DNA of 64,000 bases, taken from Bacillota bacterium. Its GTDB lineage: Bacteria; Bacillota; Clostridia; Christensenellales; Aristaeellaceae. The stretch is taken from positions 1 to 64,000 of the forward strand of contig JAEZQK010000048.1 in assembly GCA_023413135.1 (NCBI GenBank), given 5' to 3'. Shown piece after piece: positions 42,137-51,296 of the stretch. A program made the position numbers and the translations under genes. The notes beneath the pieces are model-generated. The model had not been told where the DNA came from. It ran no database searches and saw only the letters and a program-made list of their open reading frames with translations. The number at the start of each line of letters is the position of its first letter. Position 1 is the stretch's first letter.

Positions 42137-43450
42137 GTGGGAAGGTGGAATCCCAGGGTGGACGGTGCTCATGCCGCCCGGACGCTGTCGATGGCTGTCA
42201 CCCATCAAACCATATCCCATAGAGAACCGAAGGACAACGATCTAGCCCCCCACCTTCAGTTGCAGGAAGGGCTTCGGGAAGCTTATCCCACGCTGTTTGC
42301 ATCGGCCCATGCCCAGACGGTGGCTGGAGGCTCGCTTTTGATGCTTCTGCCCGGCGCGCAAAAGGCCAGGCCGCTTTTGTTTCTTGGCCATTTGGATGTG
42401 ACACCGGTAGAGGAGGAAACCATTCCCCTTTGGACGGAACCGCCCTTTTCAGGCGCTATCGCCCAGGGGTATGTGTGGGGCAGGGGAGCCTGGGAAGGCA
42501 AGAGCCGCCTGATCGCGTTATGTGAGGCGGCGGAAAGCTTGCTTCAAAACGGCTGGCGGCCAAGCACAGACATTTGGTTTGCCTTTTCCCAGGATGCGGA
42601 GGTTTTCGGCTCCAGCGCAAAGCAAATGTGCAGAATCCTGCAGGCCCAGGGTGTGGAGCCTGCCTTTATTCTGGATGGCGGCGGAGTGGTGGAAGGCCGC
42701 TTTGCCAAGGTGGGCGTTGCGGAGAAGGGATATGCGGATATTACGCTGTCCATCACCGGAGAGGGGGGCTATGCTGCCCGGCCCGGTTTGCCTACCGACC
42801 TGGAAAAGCTGGTGCTGGCCGCATCCCGGGCTGCACGAAGCCCCATGAAATCAAGGCTCAGTCCGCCGGTAGAGTGGATGTTCAAGGCCATGGCTCCCCA
42901 CCTGCCCTTTTTCAGGCGTATGATATGCGCCTATCCCAGTCTGTTCTTTTTTGTTTTGCGTATGGCACTGAATAGTGGGAAAATTCCCCAGGCAGAGCTT
43001 CGCAGCACAGCGGTGATCACCCAGGCAAAGGCAAGCATGCTGCCTGACAGGCTGTCCCACCATAATTCGCTCACCTATCATTGCAGGATTTTGCCGGGCG
43101 ATACGGTGGAAAATGTGATCGCCCATTTGCGGGCGGCAGCGGGACCGGGAGACATTCGTTTGATGGTACAAAGGGCTGAGCGTCCCAGCGGCCTTTCGCC
43201 GGCCAGTGGGCCTGCCTGGGAGGCGCTGGCCACGGCCATCCAGATCCTGTTCCCCGACACGGTTGCCGTGCCGAGCTTGAACTATTACACCACGGATGCC
43301 AGATGCTATGAGGAGCTCAGCGGTAATATTTACAGGTTTTCTCCGTTCAGATTGGGGGAGGGCGAAGGCCTTTGTCCCGTGAATGAGCGCATATCCATAG
43401 AGAATCTGGAATTGGGCATTCAATTTTATCAGCAGATGCTGCAAGCATAA
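42137..43450 (+). CDS. M20-family peptidase-like protein with altered metal ligands
   Basis: A 437-residue protein starting at GTG 42137 behind AAGGGGG. The family layout is clear: PLLFLGHLDVTPVEEETIPL then WTEPPFSGAI with the first His and Asp, GYVWGRGAWEGKSRLIALCE where the bridging Asp is replaced by Glu, and DIWFAFSQDAEVFGSSAKQM where the catalytic Glu-Glu pair becomes Ala-Glu. The lid domain follows (LSITGEGGYAARPGLPTDLE), and the end is FPDTVAVPSLNYYTTDARCY like the PM20D1 or carboxypeptidase S group. Changed residues at two of the usual metal or base positions raise doubt about hydrolase activity. No signal peptide. Confidence 0.8.
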   Translation: MGRWNPRVDGAHAARTLSMAVTHQTISHREPKDNDLAPHLQLQEGLREAYPTLFASAHAQTVAGGSLLMLLPGAQKARPLLFLGHLDVTPVEEETIPLWTEPPFSGAIAQGYVWGRGAWEGKSRLIALCEAAESLLQNGWRPSTDIWFAFSQDAEVFGSSAKQMCRILQAQGVEPAFILDGGGVVEGRFAKVGVAEKGYADITLSITGEGGYAARPGLPTDLEKLVLAASRAARSPMKSRLSPPVEWMFKAMAPHLPFFRRMICAYPSLFFFVLRMALNSGKIPQAELRSTAVITQAKASMLPDRLSHHNSLTYHCRILPGDTVENVIAHLRAAAGPGDIRLMVQRAERPSGLSPASGPAWEALATAIQILFPDTVAVPSLNYYTTDARCYEELSGNIYRFSPFRLGEGEGLCPVNERISIENLELGIQFYQQMLQA

Positions 43451-43537
43451 CTATTGTGAAAATCACCGGCGTGCTTTTCACGACTTTTTCATAATTTCCT
43501 TGCAATCCTTCGCACTAAAGGAGTCATCTTTTCTTCT

Positions 43538-44284
43538 ATGCAAATGAATTCTACTAAATCCACCCTGCTGGCGGCCGTGAAGGCCGCCTTTCCCCATACC
43601 TTGCCTGTAATGGCGGGGTATCTGTTTTTGGGCGCGGCTTTCGGCATTTTGCTCAAGGGCAAGGGATATGGCCTGGCATGGGCGCTGGCCATGAGCTTGT
43701 TCATTTATGCCGGGTCCATGCAGTTCGTGGCCGCCGGGCTTTTAGCGGCGGCGTTTTCACCGCTGACGGCGCTGGCGGTGACACTCCTGGTCAATGCCCG
43801 GCATTTGTTCTACGGGCTGACCATGTTGGAGCCGTTTTCCTGTATGGGGTGGCGAAAGCCATATATGATCTTTTCCCTGACAGATGAAACGTACGCGCTG
43901 CTGAGCGGCATGAAGCCCCCGTCCACAGCGGTGGAGAGAGATACCTTTTTCTTTATCTCGCTTTTGAATCAAAGCTACTGGGTATTGGGCTCCCTTATAG
44001 GCAGCCTGGCTGGGGAATGGATCACTTTCGACACAAGTGGTTTCGCGTTTGCCATGACGGCCCTGTTTGTGGTGATTTTTGTGGAGCAGTGGCTGGGCGC
44101 CGGCAAGGATAAGGCCGTTCAGGGACTTTTAAAAGCCCACGGCCCAGCCCTCATTGGCGTGGGTATTTCCGTTGTGAGCCTTTTGCTGTTTGGCCCGGAC
44201 CGATTCCTGCTTCCGGCCATGGGTGGCCTGCTGATTCTGTTTGCACTATTGCGCAGATACTTTGAAAAGGCGGTGGCGGGGTGA
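43538..44284 (+). CDS. azlC: AzlC-type branched-chain amino acid exporter subunit
   Basis: A 248-residue membrane protein. AAFPHTLPVMAGYLFLGAAF then GILL, FIYAGSMQFVAAGLL and TLLVNARHLFYGLTMLEPF are the hallmark AzlC segments. It makes the large half of a two-part exporter for branched-chain amino acids and analogues, with AzlD encoded by the next overlapping gene. AAAGGAG is 14 bases before ATG 43538, longer than usual, so the start may be slightly wrong. A weak hairpin (GTGAAAA/TTTTCAC, about 43456-43480) lies between it and the M20 gene. Confidence 0.95.
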   Translation: MQMNSTKSTLLAAVKAAFPHTLPVMAGYLFLGAAFGILLKGKGYGLAWALAMSLFIYAGSMQFVAAGLLAAAFSPLTALAVTLLVNARHLFYGLTMLEPFSCMGWRKPYMIFSLTDETYALLSGMKPPSTAVERDTFFFISLLNQSYWVLGSLIGSLAGEWITFDTSGFAFAMTALFVVIFVEQWLGAGKDKAVQGLLKAHGPALIGVGISVVSLLLFGPDRFLLPAMGGLLILFALLRRYFEKAVAG

Positions 44285-44607
44285 ACGGCATTCAGGCGGC
44301 AGCGACCGTGGCGATTATTGCACTAACTACACTTCTTATCCGCGTGGCGCCTTTTGTGCTTTTCCCGAAGGCACAAAAAACTCCGCCCTTCATACGGTAT
44401 CTGGGCCGGGTGCTGCCCCATGCCGTGATGGGGATGCTGGTGGTATATTGTTTTAAAACGGTGAATTTTGCACGGCAGCCCTTCGGATTGCCGGAGGTTC
44501 TGGCCGCGCTTACGGCAATGGGTTTGCATCTTCTGAAGAGGAGCGTCATCCTGAGCATTGCGGCTTCAACGATACTTTATTTGGTGCTGCTGAAAGTGCT
44601 GGTATGA
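44281..44607 (+). CDS. azlD: AzlD-type branched-chain amino acid exporter subunit
   Basis: A 108-residue membrane protein with four short helices. TTLLIRVAPFVLFPKAQKTP, RYLGRVLPHAVMGMLVVYCF and ALTAMGLHLLKRSVILSIAA are typical. GTG 44281 overlaps the azlC stop (GTGA), so the two are made together. Confidence 0.95.
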   Translation: MNGIQAAATVAIIALTTLLIRVAPFVLFPKAQKTPPFIRYLGRVLPHAVMGMLVVYCFKTVNFARQPFGLPEVLAALTAMGLHLLKRSVILSIAASTILYLVLLKVLV

Positions 44608-44619
44608 TGAACGCCATGT

Positions 44620-45096
44620 TTATTCAGCCTTTTTCTGATAGTGGAAGAACCACAAATAGAACTTTCTTGACGCAAAAAAAGTAATGAAAAGCGTAATCCA
44701 TGTGGTATACCATGTCCAATGAATGTATGTAATGATGTTGGTGAATTTTTCGCATAGCACTTCAATAATTGTCATTACTGTGCATGTGATAAAGTAGTGC
44801 ACGAATTGCCTGAAATTGCTTTTTCCCACCGGATAATGTAGGTTGAAAACAACGCAAACAGCGGGATATATGAAATACTCGAAATCAAAGCTGGCTTTCG
44901 TGGCGCAGGGAAATGACCTGACAGGGTATTCAATCAACCCATACTGTGCTACTACAAGACCCACTACCCATGTAATGAGCTGCTTAAAGAGGAAAATGAG
45001 TATCGCCTCTCTGATTTTGTTTTTTTGCACAGTTAGAATAAGCACGGCTATTGTGATGATCCATGCAAGTACTAGTATGATCGTTTCAATGCTCAT
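44620..45096 (-). CDS. CBO0543-family membrane protein
   Basis: A 158-residue protein with about five helices. MSIETIILVLAWIITIAVLI starts the chain, and FEYFIYPAVCVVFNLHYP and EVLCEKFTNIITYIHWTWYT match the conserved parts of the CBO0543 family found in spore-forming Firmicutes, whose role is unknown. ATG 45096 is preferred to the upstream frame (to 45147), with a weak AAGGTAG site. The gene is clearly richer in A+T than those beside it, hinting at acquisition from elsewhere. It is convergent with azlD, with only 12 bases between the stops. Confidence 0.8.
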   Translation of the reverse strand: MSIETIILVLAWIITIAVLILTVQKNKIREAILIFLFKQLITWVVGLVVAQYGLIEYPVRSFPCATKASFDFEYFIYPAVCVVFNLHYPVGKSNFRQFVHYFITCTVMTIIEVLCEKFTNIITYIHWTWYTTWITLFITFFASRKFYLWFFHYQKKAE

Positions 45097-45223
45097 CTTA
45101 GCACTACCTTTTGATTCTATAACAGATTCGAAAGGTAGTTTGTGCAATCGGAATTAGATTATGTAAGTAGTTCATAAGGCCATAAACAGCGCCCTGAAGG
45201 GTGACTGACGAAGGATTGCAGCA

Positions 45224-47314
45224 TCATAAATCGCCCAGCGTCCGGCCCATGGCAAGCATGGACTGACGCAGTTCATTCACAATGCGCATTTTCTCCTCGG
45301 AAGGCTGGTTATCGGGGTCGAATTCGATGCCCTTTCCAAAGGAAATGGTGCGTTTTTCGCGGCTGGCGTATACCGGCACAAAGATAGCCTGCTTGCCGGT
45401 TTTATTGTAATACAAGGGGGCAAGCATGGTAAAACCGGTAAAGAAATCACCGATGCCCTTGCGAAGGTAGCCAGGCTTATTAAGGGTTGGGGCATCGGGG
45501 TTTTCCGGAAAAATCAGCAGATTGTCTTCTGCTTGCATGGCTTCCGCAGACAGGCGGAAGGTGGTCATCAGTTCCCTTGGCTTGTTGCGGTAGACGGGGA
45601 TGCTTTCAATGGAGCGCATGGCCCAGATGCAAAGGGGGGCCAGCCAATACGCGATGGGCTTTTTGAGCCTTTCAGGCAGCCACGTCTGCCGCTTGAGGGT
45701 ATACTTATAGAAGTAATCCGCCACGTTTTCCCGGCTGTCCATCATGTCGCTGATGGTCCAGGGCCGAAAGGAAAAAGGCACATACAGGTTGGTGACCACC
45801 GGGCCATACAATTCTCCATGGTTGCAGATGAAGATCAGCCGCCCATCCATCCCTGCAGGCACATTTTCCCGGCCTACGAGCCGGTGGTAGTAAAAGGGAC
45901 GCAGGAAAAACATCAAAAGCTTCAGGCCGTAGCGCCGGGGATGGCGCCGGATAACCACCGTTTCAAGCTGTGTTTTCAGCGGCGCGTTTTCTTCGCCATC
46001 CTTTTGAAGCTGCAAAAACCGCTGCAGCTTTTTCAAATACCGTTTGGTAAGAGGAAATTTCAATACGCTGAGCATAGCCCCCAGTACCAGCAATAACGCG
46101 GGTACCACCAATACCGGGCGGAAGCTGCGCACCAGGCTTTCCATATCCCTTGGCAGATTAAAGCCGTTCAGGAAGCACAAAAGCGTCAACAGCAATAGCG
46201 TAAGCATCTGCCCGGCGAGCACGGCGGCTTCCCGACCGGAGCTGCGCATGAAAGAATAGCCGCTCAAATCATCTCCCGCGCCAAACTGCGCCACCCTATG
46301 TATGTCCCGCTCCATGCCCGCAAGGCAAGTAGCGCTGACAGTAGCTCCGCAGGAGCAAAGCGCCAGGGAAAGATAGGCGCTGACAAACTTAAGGCTACCC
46401 GAGATTTGCTGGGAGAACAGGATCAGCCCGTACATCCAGCAGCAAAGGCCCACCAGCAACAGATATGCGGGATCCGGGTCGCGGCGGCTGGTGCGGGCCA
46501 GCACCCAGTCCGTCAGTTCCCTGGCGGCCAGCGTGCATACCAGGGAAAGCAGCATGCAGGTGAGTATCTCCTGGGCGGAGGTGGCGATAAAGGTATAGAG
46601 CATCACAAGCGTTACCTGCAGCGCTACCAAAATCAGGTTGTGCATGAGTTCATAAGCATTGAAGGCGTGCACCTTACTTAGGCCCTGGGCCAGGGAGCGG
46701 AAGGAATCCTCCCGGGGAGGCTCGGCTTCTGGATATTTCAACTGCGACCTATCCTTCCACAGGGAGTAGGCCTCCAAAACGGCGCTTAAAAGAAAGCCGC
46801 CGAACATTTGCCAGGCGGGAAGCATATCCACGCTCCAGGTGAGCAAAATAGCCACCACCGCCGCAGGGGCTGTATGGCATAGGCCTGTCAGTATTAAAAA
46901 GTGGCACCTTATAAGCTGCCCGTTTACGAACTTGCGCATGATGCGGCGGCAAATGATGCCCCGCATGGTGATGCCCAGCACGATGGCAAATAGAATCCAT
47001 ACCACCGGATTTTCCAGCGTAATGGGGTAAATCGTCAGCAGGAAAAAGTTGGACAAAAGCAGGATGGTCAGCATTGCCGGTCCCAGCCAGCGGGCCCGGA
47101 AACTTAAATATTTGCGGGATTCCCCTGTATAGCTCTGAAAGAATACGGCGGCGGCCCGGCCGCTCATAAACAGCGCTCCCCCGAAAATAGGCATGGAGAC
47201 CAGGGATCTGGAGACCAGCATGCAGTACATAAAAGCGTACAAATTGCTCAGCGACATCAGTGTCATCATGGCGCTGCGCGTGCGAGCGATTGTTGCATAT
47301 TTTTTCGACAGCAA
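45224..47314 (-). CDS. Polytopic membrane protein with C-terminal acyltransferase-like domain
   Basis: A 696-residue protein. The open frame reaches 47476 but TTG 47314 has GGGAGG eight bases upstream. Residues 1 to about 460 hold about twelve helices in a transporter-like arrangement (MFS-like; LSNLYAFMYCMLVSRSLVSM opens it). After a soluble linker, residues about 500-690 form a 1-acyl-glycerol-3-phosphate acyltransferase (PlsC)-type domain: DGRLIFICNHGELYGPVV in block I, RSIESIPVYRNKP in block II and NLLIFPENPDAP in block III. The HxxxxD of block I lacks the Asp, so activity is uncertain. The fusion recalls lysophospholipid transporter/acyltransferase proteins such as LplT-Aas. Confidence 0.75.
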   Translation of the reverse strand: MLSKKYATIARTRSAMMTLMSLSNLYAFMYCMLVSRSLVSMPIFGGALFMSGRAAAVFFQSYTGESRKYLSFRARWLGPAMLTILLLSNFFLLTIYPITLENPVVWILFAIVLGITMRGIICRRIMRKFVNGQLIRCHFLILTGLCHTAPAAVVAILLTWSVDMLPAWQMFGGFLLSAVLEAYSLWKDRSQLKYPEAEPPREDSFRSLAQGLSKVHAFNAYELMHNLILVALQVTLVMLYTFIATSAQEILTCMLLSLVCTLAARELTDWVLARTSRRDPDPAYLLLVGLCCWMYGLILFSQQISGSLKFVSAYLSLALCSCGATVSATCLAGMERDIHRVAQFGAGDDLSGYSFMRSSGREAAVLAGQMLTLLLLTLLCFLNGFNLPRDMESLVRSFRPVLVVPALLLVLGAMLSVLKFPLTKRYLKKLQRFLQLQKDGEENAPLKTQLETVVIRRHPRRYGLKLLMFFLRPFYYHRLVGRENVPAGMDGRLIFICNHGELYGPVVTNLYVPFSFRPWTISDMMDSRENVADYFYKYTLKRQTWLPERLKKPIAYWLAPLCIWAMRSIESIPVYRNKPRELMTTFRLSAEAMQAEDNLLIFPENPDAPTLNKPGYLRKGIGDFFTGFTMLAPLYYNKTGKQAIFVPVYASREKRTISFGKGIEFDPDNQPSEEKMRIVNELRQSMLAMGRTLGDL

Positions 47315-47357
47315 ACGCACAGCCTCCCTTTTTCGACAATAAATACCGCTTTTTACT

Positions 47358-47386
47358 ATTGTAACATAGGGCGAACGCAGGTGCAA
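47358..47386 (-). promoter_or_regulatory. Promoter of the membrane/acyltransferase gene
   Basis: TTGCAC (47381-47386), 17 bp, TACAAT (47358-47363) on the minus strand. It lies about 45 bases before TTG 47314, which supports that start over the longer frame. Confidence 0.6.
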
Positions 47387-47474
47387 CCATGGGGGAATGG
47401 CCACGGAAAGCGGCGGGGAGGAAGCTTTAAAAAATCTCCCATCCTGCGCCCCTATACCTATGCGCTGATACATC

Positions 47475-47504
47475 AAAAAAGGCCGCCTATAACGGCAGCC
47501 TTTT
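47475..47504 (-). terminator. Terminator of the lipoprotein gene at 47521
   Basis: AAAAGGC-GCC / GGC-GCCTTTT stem with a TATAAC loop, followed on the minus strand by six T. It stands 17 bases past the lipoprotein stop. Confidence 0.85.
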
Positions 47505-47520
47505 CATATACGCATATGAC

Positions 47521-48306
47521 CTATTTGGTCAGCGCCAAGGTGTCCCTTACCTTTTGATGGTTCTGCAGATAATCGGTGTTATAGCCGGCGGCATGGGACA
47601 TGTGAACGCTGTACAACACTTTGTCGATGCAGGTCACGTGCACCCGGCCCCGGACACGGGTGCCATCCACCAGCGTCCCCTCGTAATTCGCATAGACGCC
47701 ATCATGTTTTATCAGCGTTCTCGTATCAGTCATGGATGGCTTCCATACCTCATAGTTGGTGGCGCCGATGGTTTCCAGCATGCCTTTGACCTCTACCTCC
47801 AGGTCGCTTTGATTGTAGTCCTTGCTGACCGAGGTCTTGTGAATGGTCATAAAGGCGGTGTAGTTGTCACGCGGGGCAGGTTCAGTGAGTGTAAATGTAT
47901 CGTTGGCGGAATCATCTTTTATCCAGCCGGCAGGCCCGTCAAACGTTAGGCCCAGTTTGGTGGCTTCGTAGGTCGCATAATTGAACGTTAGAGCCGCGCG
48001 GGGCGTAGGCGTGGGCATGTCGATGGGGTCCAGCGGCAGGGGTGTGGAACCGGCATAAGCGTAGGTCTCCACGGATGCTATCTCCCGCTGCACTTCCATG
48101 CCGTCCAGGCCGATATTCTCCTCACCTAGGGGATCGCCTTCAAACTCTGCTTCCCCCTGCGGCTCCGCTGTCGGCTCGATCGTGGGGGCAGGCGTACCAT
48201 AGCCGGGCGGCGCTTGAGTTTCGAAAGTTAGCTGCGGCGCGGCACAGCCGGACAAGGCAGCCAACAGCGCGCACAGCAGAATAGCAAGGCTTATTTTTCG
48301 CATCAT
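47521..48306 (-). CDS. Lipoprotein with Pro/Glu-rich linker
   Basis: A 261-residue protein. MRKISLAILLCALLAALSGC has the lipobox ALSGC (Cys21). A long Pro/Thr/Glu-rich linker extends to about residue 105. A folded domain of about 150 residues begins FNYATYEATKLGLTFDGPAG and continues WIKDDSANDTFTLTEPAPRD, then YTAFMTIHKTS and EVKGMLETIGATNYEV, with a close similarity in design to the lipoprotein at 34455. GGAGG is seven bases before the first of two Met codons. Surface-exposed; function unknown. The 155-base gap upstream has a spaced inverted repeat (CGAATC/GATTCG) but no obvious promoter. Confidence 0.82.
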   Translation of the reverse strand: MMRKISLAILLCALLAALSGCAAPQLTFETQAPPGYGTPAPTIEPTAEPQGEAEFEGDPLGEENIGLDGMEVQREIASVETYAYAGSTPLPLDPIDMPTPTPRAALTFNYATYEATKLGLTFDGPAGWIKDDSANDTFTLTEPAPRDNYTAFMTIHKTSVSKDYNQSDLEVEVKGMLETIGATNYEVWKPSMTDTRTLIKHDGVYANYEGTLVDGTRVRGRVHVTCIDKVLYSVHMSHAAGYNTDYLQNHQKVRDTLALTK

Positions 48307-48461
48307 TGTATTTCCTCCATCCGTTGCCGATTACATGTATATTGGTATATCAAATAATATAACGAATGACGAATCAAATTCATTCCCGAAAGCGATTCGT
48401 GACGGTTTCGTAAAACATCATACTTATTGTACCAGCAGGTGAAGGCGCCGTCAACCGCGAC

Positions 48462-49445
48462 TTACGGCTTGACTTCTCCATCGGTCTTTTGCCCGCTTAA
48501 ACTGCCATACCTGGGATGATACAAGCGCCTGTCCAAAGACCATATCTTTTCGCTGAAGGAACCCTCCGGGGTCCTGTCCATGATGCCCCGCATCTCATTC
48601 ATGCGGGCGTCCAGCACGTCGATCCAGTGCAGCGCTTCCGCCTCGGGGAACATGGGGCGGCGGGGGCTGCCGTATTCCGGCTCCCCATGGTGGCTGATGA
48701 TCATATGCTCCAGGAGCAATACCAGCTCGCCGTCGATCTGGACCCGGGATGCAGCTTCCCTGAGCTGTGCCACCCCACGCACCAAATGGCCCACCAGCAG
48801 CCCGTCCGCCGTGTAATCGCTGACATTGCCGAAGCTGTCGCTGTCCATTTCCGCGATTTTCGCCAGATCATGCAGGATCACGCCGGCCCTTAACAGATCG
48901 GCATCCAGAAAGGGGTAACAGGTAAGGATGACATCCGCGGTTTTTAACATGCTGGTGGTGTGGTGTAATAGCCCGCTACGCTCAGCGTGATGCAGCCGCT
49001 GGGCGGCGGGAAAGTAGGTAAGCTCCTCTTCACCGGCCAGGCGCAACGCTTCTTTCAAAAGTGCTTTCAGCGGCTCCCTGGTCATGCCGTCGATGACATG
49101 TTGAAGCACAAGGCGCATTTCTTCCGGCGGCTCCGGGGCGCAGGGCGTAAGCAGCGAAACATCCATTTCATCCTGCGGCTCCACGGGGCGCATTTTATCG
49201 ACTCTCAATTGAAGCCGGCCGTTATATTCCAAAACCAGACCACGTACCTTGATGGCCGTTCCCGTTGGCGGCACTGTGGCGGCGCTGTCCCATACCTTGG
49301 CGTTGATTTCCCCAGATTTGTCCGCAAGGTTCATATCCAGGTAGCGGCTGCCGCTGGTGGCCGTGCGCTGCTCGGCAGACCGGACCAGCAAAAATCCCTC
49401 AAACCGCAAATCCTTTGTAAACTGGGAAACGGCCGTCTGCTCCAT
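48462..49445 (-). CDS. yhaM: 3'-5' exoribonuclease YhaM
   Basis: A 327-residue protein. An N-terminal OB-fold nucleic-acid-binding domain (about 10-90: SRYLDMNLADKSGEINAKVW, GRLQLRVDKMRPV) is followed by an HD phosphohydrolase domain with HHTTSMLKTAD (about 163), VILHDLAKIAE (about 190) and HMIISHHGEPEYGSPRRPMF. This is the YhaM/CBF1 layout, a Mn-dependent exonuclease acting on single-stranded RNA and DNA ends. ATG 49445 follows GGAGG at ten bases; the longer frame overlaps dnaB. It lies 26 bases after dnaB in the same direction. Confidence 0.92.
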   Translation of the reverse strand: MEQTAVSQFTKDLRFEGFLLVRSAEQRTATSGSRYLDMNLADKSGEINAKVWDSAATVPPTGTAIKVRGLVLEYNGRLQLRVDKMRPVEPQDEMDVSLLTPCAPEPPEEMRLVLQHVIDGMTREPLKALLKEALRLAGEEELTYFPAAQRLHHAERSGLLHHTTSMLKTADVILTCYPFLDADLLRAGVILHDLAKIAEMDSDSFGNVSDYTADGLLVGHLVRGVAQLREAASRVQIDGELVLLLEHMIISHHGEPEYGSPRRPMFPEAEALHWIDVLDARMNEMRGIMDRTPEGSFSEKIWSLDRRLYHPRYGSLSGQKTDGEVKP

Positions 49446-49471
49446 AAAGCCGGAGCCTCCTTTAACTTTTA

Positions 49472-50821
49472 TCAATAAGGCGCGTCAAACCCTGCGGGAT
49501 TAGTATAAGTGGCGTATTCGCTGAACCAGCCCACCTTCACCGTACCCAAGGGGCCGTTGCGCTGCTTGGCCAGAATAATCTCGCCCATGTTGTCTTCCTC
49601 CCCGCCGGTCATGTTGTAATAGCCTTCCCGGTGGATGAACATGACCACGTCGGCATCCTGCTCTATGGAACCGGAGTCCCTCAAATCGCTGAGCATAGGC
49701 CTTTTGTCCTGGCGGCTGGCCAGTGCCCGTGAAAGTTGGGCGCAGGCAACAAGGGGAACCTTGAGCTCCAGGGCGATGCCCTTCAATTGCCGGGAGATCT
49801 CGCTGACCTCCAACTGCCTGTTTTCTGATTTTTTATCGCTGCCCATCAACTGCAGATAGTCCACGACGATCAAATCCAGGCCCTTGTCCATCATCAGCCT
49901 GCGGCAGCGGCTGCGGAGCTGGGAAGGGGTGAGGCCCGACGTATCGTCGATGTACAGGGGCGAAGCGGCAATGGGACCCAGTACCTTGGCCAGCTTCATC
50001 CAGTCTTCATCCTTGAGTGTACCGGAACGCACCTTTTGAAGATTGATCCTGGCCTCGGAGCAAAGCATACGCATAACGATCTGCTCCCTGGGCATTTCCA
50101 GGCTGAACACGGCGGTCGTTTTGCCCTTGCTTAAGCACGCATGCTGCGCGATGTTCATGGCGAGGGCAGTTTTGCCCATGGAAGGCCGGGCGCCGACCAA
50201 TATCAATTCACCCGGATGCATGCCGGTAAGCAGGTTATCCAGGTCATAAAAACCGGTGGGTACGCCGTTTATCTGCCCCTTAAGCCTGGCTAGTTCCTCG
50301 ATTTTCTCATAGGTTAAGGTCAATATCTCATCCACACGGACAAGCGCATCGCCGCTGGCCCTTCGCATGACGATGTCAAAGATGGCCTTTTCCGCGTGGT
50401 TCAGTATATCCGGTACCGGATCCTGCTGGGAATAGGATTCGGCACTGATCTGCTGGGAGGCGGAAATCAACCTGCGCAATGTGGATTTTTCCGATACGAT
50501 GCCGATATAAGCTTTCACATTGGCGGTGGTAGGCACATACTGGGACACTTCGATAAGGTAAGCTGTACCGCCGATGCCTTCCAGCGTGCCCCGGCGGTTC
50601 AGTTCGCTGTCAACCGTCACCAGGTCTACCGGGCTGCCGCCTAAATGCAGCGTGCGCATAGCGGTGAACAGCTCCCGGTGGGCGGGAGCGTAAAAATCCT
50701 CCACCGTGAGCATTTCCGCCGCCAGCACCACCGCGGCGGGATCCTGCATCATGGCGCCCAGTACCGAGCGCTCCGCTTCCAGGCTATGGGGCGGTACGGC
50801 CCGGCCTAAACCCTGCTCCAT
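49472..50821 (-). CDS. dnaB: Replicative DNA helicase
   Basis: A 449-residue hexameric fork helicase. The N-terminal domain (PPHSLEAERSVLGAMMQDPA) carries primase-binding helices. The RecA-like core has Walker A GARPSMGKTALAMNIA (about 208), VFSLEMPREQIVMRML (H1a), Walker B LDLIVVDYLQLMGS, RQLKGIALELKVPLVACAQL (H3/Q) and the arginine-finger region SDLRDSGSIEQDADVVMFI. No intein is present. It is the third gene of the yybS-rplI-dnaB-yhaM transcript. Confidence 0.98.
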   Translation of the reverse strand: MEQGLGRAVPPHSLEAERSVLGAMMQDPAAVVLAAEMLTVEDFYAPAHRELFTAMRTLHLGGSPVDLVTVDSELNRRGTLEGIGGTAYLIEVSQYVPTTANVKAYIGIVSEKSTLRRLISASQQISAESYSQQDPVPDILNHAEKAIFDIVMRRASGDALVRVDEILTLTYEKIEELARLKGQINGVPTGFYDLDNLLTGMHPGELILVGARPSMGKTALAMNIAQHACLSKGKTTAVFSLEMPREQIVMRMLCSEARINLQKVRSGTLKDEDWMKLAKVLGPIAASPLYIDDTSGLTPSQLRSRCRRLMMDKGLDLIVVDYLQLMGSDKKSENRQLEVSEISRQLKGIALELKVPLVACAQLSRALASRQDKRPMLSDLRDSGSIEQDADVVMFIHREGYYNMTGGEEDNMGEIILAKQRNGPLGTVKVGWFSEYATYTNPAGFDAPY

Positions 50822-50842
50822 GGTCGTGACCTCCCCGTAAAC

Positions 50843-51295
50843 TTATTTTTCGGCGGCGGCCACGTGCACTTTCATGGTCGTGGTAATGCCTGGATAGACC
50901 CAAACGGTCACATCCACATCCCCCACATGGCGGATGGGTTCGGGAAGCTCGATCCTGCGCTTGTCAACCTGCACGCCGTGCTGCCGAGCGAGGGCATCCG
51001 CGATTTCCTGGGCGGTAATGCTGCCGTACAGGCGGCCTTTTTCGCCGCACCGGGCATTGATCTGTATAACTTTGCCATGTAGAAGATGGGCCTTGGCCTG
51101 GGCTTCCGCTTTGCGCTCCGCTTCCTTCTTTGCTTCGGCTTCGCGCTTACGCTCAATTTCTTTTAGTGCGCCGGGTGTGGCCTCTACGGCCCATTTACGA
51201 GGGAAAAGATAATTGCGGGCAAATCCATCGGAAACGTTGATGATTTCATCCTTTTCTCCGGAACCCTTTACATCCTGGAGCAAAATGACTTTCAT
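50843..51295 (-). CDS. rplI: Ribosomal protein bL9
   Basis: A 150-residue protein. The N-domain MKVILLQDVKGSGEKDEIIN then VSDGFARNYLFPRKWA is the rRNA-binding part. A long charged helix (ALKEIERKREAEAKKEAERK) joins the C-domain (GRLYGSITAQEIADAL, IELPEPIRHVGDVDVTVWVY). Full length. It sits two bases from yybS and 21 from dnaB. Confidence 0.98.
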   Translation of the reverse strand: MKVILLQDVKGSGEKDEIINVSDGFARNYLFPRKWAVEATPGALKEIERKREAEAKKEAERKAEAQAKAHLLHGKVIQINARCGEKGRLYGSITAQEIADALARQHGVQVDKRRIELPEPIRHVGDVDVTVWVYPGITTTMKVHVAAAEK

Positions 51296-51296
51296 G

